Assembly (NCBI GenBank): GCA_015501585.1
Contig: JADNRY010000007.1
Coordinates: forward strand, 496,001 to 560,000
Reading direction: 5' to 3'
Length of the DNA: 64,000 nt
Origin: Rhodocollybia butyracea
Lineage: Eukaryota; Basidiomycota; Agaricomycetes; Agaricales; Omphalotaceae
The translations under genes and the position numbers were made by a program. This document shows, one piece after another, positions 56,414 to 64,000 of the stretch; the first letter of the stretch is position 1, and each line of letters begins with the position of its first letter. The notes beneath the pieces are model-generated. The model did not search any database. It was not told the origin of the DNA and saw only the letters and a list, made by a program, of their open reading frames with translations.

Positions 56414-58923
56414 TTGATCTTTCACGACCAATACCGTCACTTTTGTCTTCAACATGCACACTACAAACCAGTTGAACACCTTCGGAACGAGAATCGCGAG
56501 TTCAGTTTACAGCGCGTCTTAAGCCAGCCTTCAATAGATGATGCATCCGCTCATTTGAATGGCAAAAGAGTAAAAAAAAGGATCATTGTATGCTGTGATG
56601 GGTAAGGCTGGGTTAGAGTCAGAGAACGCTGCTTATCTTTTTTTTTGTGGTTCAGGACGTGGCAAGATGGCAAGTGGTAAAACTAGAGTCGCGACGTTCC
56701 ATATCAATTCCTATTATATCAGGCATAACAACAACGGATCGTTTGTCGTACACGAACGTCTTGGTACGCAGCTCCCGTGGGTTCATATGGACAGCACTAA
56801 TCGCGTCTTCTACAGCGTCTAGCTCGAACAATAGAGCACGAGGACTTCCGTACAGACCCTCCGACCCCCCAGATCGTCTTTTATCAGTCCGGAATAGGTG
56901 CCTCCAGACTCTTGATTATTTCTATGATATTCATACTCATCACTCAACTCATGAAAAAGGCTCTGCTGATAACTTCTACTCTGAATATGTCGAAGGAACA
57001 ACCGGAGACACGTTAGGTTTGCGGTTATCAGTTTGATCTCAATGAGTGACAAGCCACTGATTTTCTAAAAACGTAGGTGATAAGGTGGAAGAAGCTTATG
57101 CGTTCATTGCCCAGTAAGTTTCAAACCAATGGACTACTCACCATTTTCTCATTTATGCATTTATTTTAGCAACTACTTTCCCGGAGATGAGGTAGGCATC
57201 GATTCAAATCTGTGTTGTATTCACGCTGAATGACTTGCGTCTATCTAGATCTTTCTTTTCGGATTCTCCAGAGTTGGTTCTTTGCTTTTCAACCCCAACC
57301 ATGTATGTTCATTGACACTCGTCCCAAAAGGGAGCGTATACTGCCCGGATGGTAGCCATGTTCATCGGTGCTATTGGCGTTCTCAATCGTAAAGACATGG
57401 ACTCTTTTGCTGGAATCTTCATCACTTATCAGAACTTGGGTAAATGCGACGACGAGCAAGGTGTGTTTGTGTATAAGTCTTTATTTTCCAGGTGGCTGAC
57501 GAGAAGCCAGAAAAACAGAAACTCAACGCTCAGCTGGCTCCATGGAATAATCCCAATTGTGCTGGAATCCGTAGAGCCTATGCAGATGATAGAAGTTTCT
57601 CCGTCAAGTGAGCTGTTTGTCCTAAGCTGTAACTCGATCTGATTCATGAACTACAATCAGATGTGTTGGTGTGTTTGAGACGGTCGGAACGTAAGTAGAC
57701 TCAAGACTCATCGAGTAAAACGTACGCAAGTCTAATGGTATGCTTTCAGCATGGGGTTACCTGAAGAATTGACCCTACAATCACCCAAGCTCAAACGGCT
57801 TTTCGGGTAAGCAGACCTGACCTATGAGTGGGCGTGGCATCTGAAATCGTATAAAAGATTCCCAGATCGACTCCTTGGGCCACACATTGAATGCGCTTAC
57901 CAGGCCTTGGCTTTGAATGAAACTAGGTAAGTTCTGATGCTAAAATCGGATTTCAGCCAAGCTGATGGCACCATGAACAGAGCTGATTTCGTGAGTGTTA
58001 CCGGATCTTTTGAGTCCAATAATTAATGGAGGTTACGACATTAGAACTGCGCTAAGTTTGAGCAGAAAGAAGAAGGTCGACGCAAGGGACAGATATTGAA
58101 GCAGGTACCTGTAAACGTTCGTTCTAAATATGAAAGTATTGACGCTCCACTCTTCTCAGTACTGGTTCACTGGTACGTACACTTATGATCGTGCAAATGT
58201 CGATGGCTAAAGTTTCCATTTTAGGCTGTCATTCAGATGTAAGTCGCGTTAGCCAGCTGTAATGACGTTGGTTATTAATTCTGGTTCTAAAGGTCGGTGG
58301 GGGATATAAACACCATGACTTGGCTGATATTTCTTTGACGTGGATGGTGGTGCGTTGAAAGACCCCTTTTATAAGTTTGAAGTCGAGCTGATCTCTGAAA
58401 AGGCGCACGTTGGCAATATACTTGCCACGGACCCGCGATATTTGGCTACGCTTCCTGATCCTATTGCCCCCTGGGGAGCTCAGAAACCGCACGAGTATGA
58501 ATAAAAAACTTTGACCAAAGTGTGTACGCTAACAAAAATTTCAGTCCAAAAACTGGTGTCTTTGCCCTTTCCTTCACAACGTTGCGAACTTTGCCAACCA
58601 AAACGGACGATGTCACTCACGAGAAAATTCATCCATCGGTGTTGCAACAAACGAATCTCTCTCCCCGAGTTAAGCAAGATTTAAAAGATCATCCAGAACT
58701 TATTGGTGAACTTTTGCCTCTTGAGGAAGAGATGAAAGCTGGCTGGCTGTACAATCCTGCTCATGCTGCCGAGGAGCTGAAGAAGAATCCAGAATCATCG
58801 CCCGTGGGAGGTCCCCCACCAGGACCCCATCTCAGCCATGAGCGACACCCTTTGGCTGGGTTTGCGCATAACGTTGTACAAGCTGCCTCTTCGATAATAC
58901 AAACGGTAGCTAAAGAGGTTTAA
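56414..58923 (+). CDS. DUF2235 alpha/beta-hydrolase protein
   Basis: A multi-exon gene matching the fungal DUF2235 family, related to bacterial Tle1-type phospholipases. Exons join as KKRIIVCCDGTWQDGKW, SYTNVLRLARTIEHEDF, PQIVFYQSGIGSADNFYSEY, GDKVEEAYAFIAHNYFPGDE and IFLFGFSRGAYTARMVAMFIG. The nucleophile elbow is GFSRG. Later blocks are VGGGYKHHDLADISLTWMV and the C-terminal PLAGFAHNVVQAASS. There are about 14 short introns. The start is unresolved: the frame at 56414 has no ATG before the first conserved block, so the true first exon may be upstream. Substrate and location are unknown. Confidence 0.8.
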
Positions 58924-59073
58924 GAGCCACAGGATTGGCTATTGAAAGCCCATTGTGTAGTTAGCGCCCACGGTAGTAGTTCCTTTGTATCATTATGTAA
59001 TGTAATCAAGCTCTCATTCGCTCCACTTGCTGCTTAATCCACTGCACGGAGTCGATGTATACACAGAGGGAAC

Positions 59074-62000
59074 ATGGCCCATGAACAGGAGTCCTCTCCC
59101 CTTTCCTTTAACTCCCCTTCATCTGGCCAAGGCAGTTTCTCTCCTTTACCTGCTCCCTCCCCTGCACGTTTCATCCGACATCCTCTACATAATGATTTCA
59201 GCAAGTCCGATCCTCATTCTTCTTCAACTTTGATATCCTCTACGTCTTCATCTTCTACTACGAAATTCACGAAATTCACGAATGACCGTCATGACATAAC
59301 GACTCTTGATATAACGGATTTAAACCCATCTTCATCTCGCAAATCCAGCGACGCCTTACAACTCGAAAGCCTTGCGAAAATTTATGATGAAGATGACAAT
59401 TCAGAATCTCAGCATCTGCTGTTAGAGAAGCGTGTTACATCCCCTAAACCAGATTCATTGCGTTCATTCGCTTTCAAGCGTTCGATTTCTTCAGCCACCC
59501 TTGTAAACGAACGTATACCTCACAAACCTATTCCTGCTACGCAGATGTTCGCTAGGAATGCTGCAACGTTGTATCTCCCAGAGCTGGATGCTTACCTTGC
59601 CTCGTTGCCGAAGCCTCCATTCTGCAACGAGAAAGCATATTCGAAACCTCGTATGTTCACCCCAATGGATAGGTTGACACAAACCAAACTGTCTCTGGAG
59701 GATCTGGAAAGGAATTCTGAGGTAGCACTATTTTGGAGGAACCGGAAAACTTTGCTTGGTGCTGCTGTCAACCTGGTTATCGGCTTGACAGTCAGTGATC
59801 TTGTCCTCTAGCTAACGATTAATCTCAATGTTTGACTGCAGGGCTCCAGCGTGATTGCCACATACTACAGTCTTCAGGGTGTCATTAATACTGTTCAATT
59901 GTTCGCTCTCATTTTAAGCACTATTGTGCCTGTGACTGGAGGTAACTTGGCAAATGAATGGAGGGCGCTGTTCCTTGGTACCATGTCCGTTCACTATCCT
60001 GTCTCTTAGCCCATTTCTGACTTTTGACTGACATCTATACAGACCAAATGTACTGGCTCTCAATTTTGCATCTACCTTGACGCAGTCGCTGATATTCTTG
60101 GTGATATTCATGCTCATTGCTTCTGGGCTGCTTTACCACTTCCTCAGCGTAGCTGGTCGCTGCGACCGCTATAACCGGCTAGAGGGTTTGCGGCAACCTA
60201 CCTCGGGAAAGCGATGGGGAATAGTTATCACGACTTTTCTCCTCACTGTCATCTATCTACCTATGAGTATCATGGCAATACACGTCCTTGTGTGGTCTGA
60301 TGATCTTTGGATCGTCGAAAACCCCTACGTCAATGCTACCTCCTTTCCACCTGTTCTCCCTCCTCTTGGGCCTGCAAGCGAATACCGAGACCCTTTGGAT
60401 TTCTGCTGGACTACTACGATGAAGAAAGACGAGATCAATTGGGCTCCTGTCATAATCATCCTTTCCGCAATAGTTGTCGCCATTGTTTGTGTTTCTTGGC
60501 TATATTCTAGCATATTCTGACTAGTTCTGCAGTTGTCAATCACCTTTCCGATCGTGTTACGGCGCGTCATCCAGCGATCTGCACCACGCGTTGACCGCTA
60601 TACTGAACTTGGTCGCCGTAGGACCGAAACTGATATGGATATCGAATACCATCGTGTTTTGACTCGAGATCAGAATCCATTTGCTTTTTTATACTCAGGT
60701 GGGTGCACCAGACACTGTTATCTCTTTCCGTGCTCATAATTATATTAGGCTTTCGCAGAAATTGGGGAACTTATGAGTCCACATACTTGTTCGCTAAATT
60801 GAGCACTTTGCTCATTGTTGCGGTTATTGATTCTGACAACTGCCTTTTTCGCTCTACATCACGCATAGCGGTGCCTATCGTTCGTCAAGTGCTACTGCTT
60901 GTCTGTACTATCGGATTCTTCCTTTCCCAGTGCATTCTTACCCCTTTCCTCGATCCTATCAACAATGCTAGCGAGTGGGTATCGCGCATCAACTATGTGT
61001 TAACCTCCTTAATTGCGTTGCTGGTTGTTCTTGATGTGCCTGGTGAAAATATTCTCGACACCTACGTGCTTTATGGGTAGGGCCTCCTCCATATAACCTT
61101 GAATTTTCGACGCTCATAGGATTCATTTCCAGCGTTTATGTAATAACTTATGGTTTAAGCTTTTGTAAATGATCCAATATCTTGTCGTCTGCTTTTCTGC
61201 GGTACTGACGGGTACATGCAGATTTCATTATCATAAATCAGACGCCTCTTCGACGCCTAGTAAAACGTGGGTCGCCTAACCGTTTTCGTTTTATTCTTTC
61301 GCTGAGCCACTCATAGGGCTCACCCGTCGTATCGATTTCAGTAAGCATTTCGGCGTTTTAAAATCTTCTTTCTTCTTTTAACACCCACCTTAGGCATCGA
61401 TGTGTTCTCACCACGGTTAGACCACTTTTTTTTGCTTTTTGTTTCCAACAATTTATTCATATCTTCTAGCCTTGACATTTCTTTCCTGTCTCCACACATA
61501 AAACGAAGAATCTGGCAAGAATCCGTCACCACTCTCATCCTCACTAATTCAGACTGCAAAATTCCCTCTAAACAAATCATGGCTTTTGCTCAGGCTCGAG
61601 ACTTCGAGTTCCCACCATATCTCTTAGGTTTTACTGGCTCCCCTGGTGAAAGACACGTAGAGAACCTCAAGGTTAAATCCGTTAAATTTGATGCGATCCG
61701 GGTTTCTAACCCTCTTTCAGATCCTTCGGGAAGTGGGCTCGTCTGAGTATCGTAGAGCCACGGCTCTAATTACGGGTCCTGATTTTGAACGGTACCATCG
61801 GGTTGAAACAGAGATCCAGAAACATTTCATTGGACCCGACTCTTTTTGGAAGAATCCTAACGATGCGTTAGTACCTGGAAAATCCGGTTTTTTTGGAAAC
61901 GCGTGGTTCATCCCTTTCCCTCCGACTGTGGTATATTCTTCGCATCCTTTAGTCTTAATCAGTACTCATAATGTTCAAGGTGATACGTTATGATAATGGG

Positions 62001-63430
62001 GGACTTGCTGTCCTTCGCGACCTTGGTGACTTGGAAGAATACGTTGTTCAAAATTCATCCCGCAGGGTACAACGAAAGCGTGAAATCCGGATGGCTCTGC
62101 GGGCAATGGAAGGTCAAACAGTCCGATGGCCTTATAATCACGTTACAGTAAGTACGGATATATTTTAGAGAGCATCATCCTCAAGTCATTTAGCCTGTCG
62201 GGGCCCAAATGTTCTGCTGCTGTTTCAGACAGAAATATACCGCGAACACTGCCGTACACTACGATACTTGTGTGCTGCAAATCAAACGCAAGGGATATTT
62301 AGTATGGGACAAACTCCAACTAGGTAGCGGATTCCAAGTTCAGTTGGCCTATGGGAAGAAGGTTGTTCTGGATGGCGATCTCATTGGTCTCACCGAAGAC
62401 TTTGAATTAACCCCTCAGCTGGCACATTTTTTGACGTTGAATGAAAGTTTGATCTTTCCTAGGCTAGAAAAGATAGAGTCGTCGATTTCGACCTACCGCA
62501 ATCACCACCGGAAGGAATGTCATCACAAGGCGCAGGTTATGAGTTACCGATTCTTATCTCACGTCTATAACCAACCTCGTCCTCCTACCGGGTTGGCGCA
62601 AAGCTCGTTCGAATTCGAACATGATCTCAGAATCCGTCAGCTTATGGCAGGAAGTGAGATAGTGTTCGAGGTTGCTTATGCTCGATTATCTGCAGTCTCT
62701 ACAACAGAAACAGCTACCTGGTGGTATATATTCTGGGTATGTCATGTGTTGTCTCCAGTACATCCGGAATATTTATTGAAATATTCAGGACGATCTATGG
62801 CGAAGAAACTATGACACTATATCCAGCCTCAAGCTACATGAAACGGATTTCAACCCATATTATCCTTCATCGATAGCGTACACTCCCCTTCCTCGACCTG
62901 TATTGGAGTCGTTTTTGATTCAGCGGGGCTTACTGTCTGTACCAACAAAGCGGGGAAATTTCTTTCATAACGGGTTCTTGAACAAATTGTACCTGCGCCT
63001 GAACGAAACCGCATTTCATGGATCTAGCAAAGCAAGTCCCTTCACAACGATATGTATCTCACTGTTAAACGATGTTCGACAGGTGATCCACTTCCATCTC
63101 GGTGACCGCAAATCCAAGCTTGACATGGATGGTGTTGACCTTGAAATCCAGCTGGATGGACCGCCTTCCATGATGGGAACGGGTGGTGGAACAGACCACG
63201 ACAATTCTTTTATCATTGTCCGCCCGGAATACAGATGGGAAGGTGTTTTGACCGATAATATTCAACACCACCACTGGCGGAAAAAGAAGTTTTTAACAAA
63301 GTTGGGGGCCTGGTTTGGTATCACTCCGCTTTGGAGAGCTGGTACGGTCTCACCTGGTTTGTCGATAGATGCTCGGATGGAGAACGGGCGGTACGTTTTG
63401 CTGAACGATGTACATCTGAGAGCAAAATAG
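59074..63430 (+). CDS. Large multi-pass membrane protein, basidiomycete type
   Basis: A gene of about ten or more exons joined in frame from MAHEQESSPLSFNSPSSGQ to VLLNDVHLRAK. The first 220 residues are Ser-rich and cytosolic. About ten hydrophobic helices follow (TLLGAAVNLVIGLT, VIATYYSLQGVINTVQLFAL, SLIFLVIFMLIASGLLYHFL, IVRQVLLLVCTIGFFLSQ, INYVLTSLIALLVVLDV and others). The soluble C-terminal half has RRIWQESVTTLILTNSDCK, ERHVENLKILREVGSSEYRR, GKSGFFGNAWFIPFPPT and FLTKLGAWFGITPLW. I recognise this as a conserved agaricomycete type but know no function. Exons in 61080-61400 are poorly resolved. It could be two genes, though junctions support one. Confidence 0.7.
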
Positions 63431-63633
63431 GGACATTCACTTCTATATATACACATATAAAAACATTTTTATCTGCAAACTATAAGTTCGAACTGGGGTA
63501 CTTCCAAGGTTTCCATGGCTGAACGGTGTCACGGTGTAGGTCAAGGAGTGCAATTGGTGCTTCGCGCGCTATCTATTAAGTTATAATAAGCGCTTTCCAT
63601 CGGTTTCCAGCGCTTAAATTTCTTCATCTTGCA

Positions 63634-64000
63634 ATGTCTGGTTCTGCGGAAGAGTACGACAAAATGTCGGAGGAAGAGAGGAAGGCTAAAGACAAAGCCG
63701 ACAGAGCCAAAGAACAAGCGGAACAAGCTGGTAAGGCTCTAAATTCATGCGATTAATTTCGATTCGACTGGGCATTATACCAGCTTTACCGTACAAATGG
63801 ACGCAGATATTGGGCGAGCTTGACGTCCACGTACCCGTACCCAAGGGAACCAGAGGAAAGAATCTCGCGGTTGTCATCCAGAAGAAAAAACTCAGTGTTG
63901 GTCTGAAGGGATCTGAGGACAAGATACTGGACGGGGAACTTTGCAAGGAGATCAAGGTCGAAGATAGCACTTGGACGCTCGGTGTGAACTCCGCATTGAG
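63634..64000 (+). CDS. NUDC: Nuclear movement protein NudC (3' truncated by window)
   Basis: Dynein/Lis1-pathway co-chaperone needed for nuclear migration. Exon 1 (MSGSAEEYDKMSEEERKAKD) is a charged helix. After an intron at about 63732-63781 comes the CS domain: YKWTQILGELDVHVPVPKG, then KNLAVVIQKKKLSVGLKG and LCKEIKVEDSTWTL. The coding sequence runs off the window end at 64000. Confidence 0.93.

Overview
The window is a 64 kb stretch of a nuclear genome from a filamentous basidiomycete, most likely a mushroom-forming agaricomycete. The evidence is dense short genes, many introns of about 45-60 bp, fungal orthologues throughout, and two gene types I associate with agaricomycetes: F-box proteins with an acidic tail and sacsin-like giants. 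I found no prokaryotic operon, phage or plasmid features and cannot name the species.

Layout. 0-9.5 kb: SER3-type phosphoglycerate dehydrogenase, RAD51, an F-box protein, mitochondrial ribosomal protein uL4m, cytosolic ribosomal protein uS9 (RPS16), a BRCT plus Myb-like protein resembling Rap1, and complex I subunit NDUFA11. 9.5-20.4 kb: an EED-like WD40 protein (Polycomb repressive complex 2), an L-rhamnose 1-dehydrogenase-like SDR, a PRKRIP1-like protein, a cupin protein, PEX16, an unrecognised protein with a possible PP1-docking motif, and a CorA/Mnr2-type magnesium transporter. 20.7-29.3 kb: one giant sacsin-like gene with two Hsp90-like ATPase regions and a C-terminal BTB domain. 29.9-38.9 kb: RRP36, a Siz/PIAS SUMO ligase, a kinesin-14 and the mitochondrial ADP/ATP carrier. 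38.9-41.4 kb is gene-poor and holds a fold-back (MITE-like) element of about 1 kb. 41.4-64 kb: mitochondrial release factor 1, Irc3 helicase, a PsuG-PsuK pseudouridine-catabolism fusion, molybdopterin synthase large subunit, Ice2, phosphoacetylglucosamine mutase, alpha-SNAP, a Nus1-like protein, a DUF2235 hydrolase, a large multi-pass membrane protein and the start of NudC.

Organisation. These are mostly unrelated housekeeping genes, not a cluster. Many neighbours are head to head with very short shared promoters: MRF1/IRC3 have 20 bp between start codons, NDUFA11/EED 72 bp and PsuG-PsuK/MOCS2B 82 bp. ACGCGT (MCB-type) boxes sit upstream of RAD51 and of the kinesin-14, suggesting G1/S control.

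Two patterns stand out. Five introns are best explained by GC-AG rather than GT-AG splicing; in three genes the exon lengths add up exactly with them. Four genes each need one extra G or C in a short G/C run to keep a conserved or natural reading frame (sacsin-like, phosphoacetylglucosamine mutase, Nus1 and, less surely, the SUMO ligase). That looks more like an assembly error signature than four real mutations. The most interesting biology is the BRCT/Myb Rap1-like protein, the sacsin-BTB giant, the EED homologue and the fold-back element with a tRNA-like promoter in its loop.
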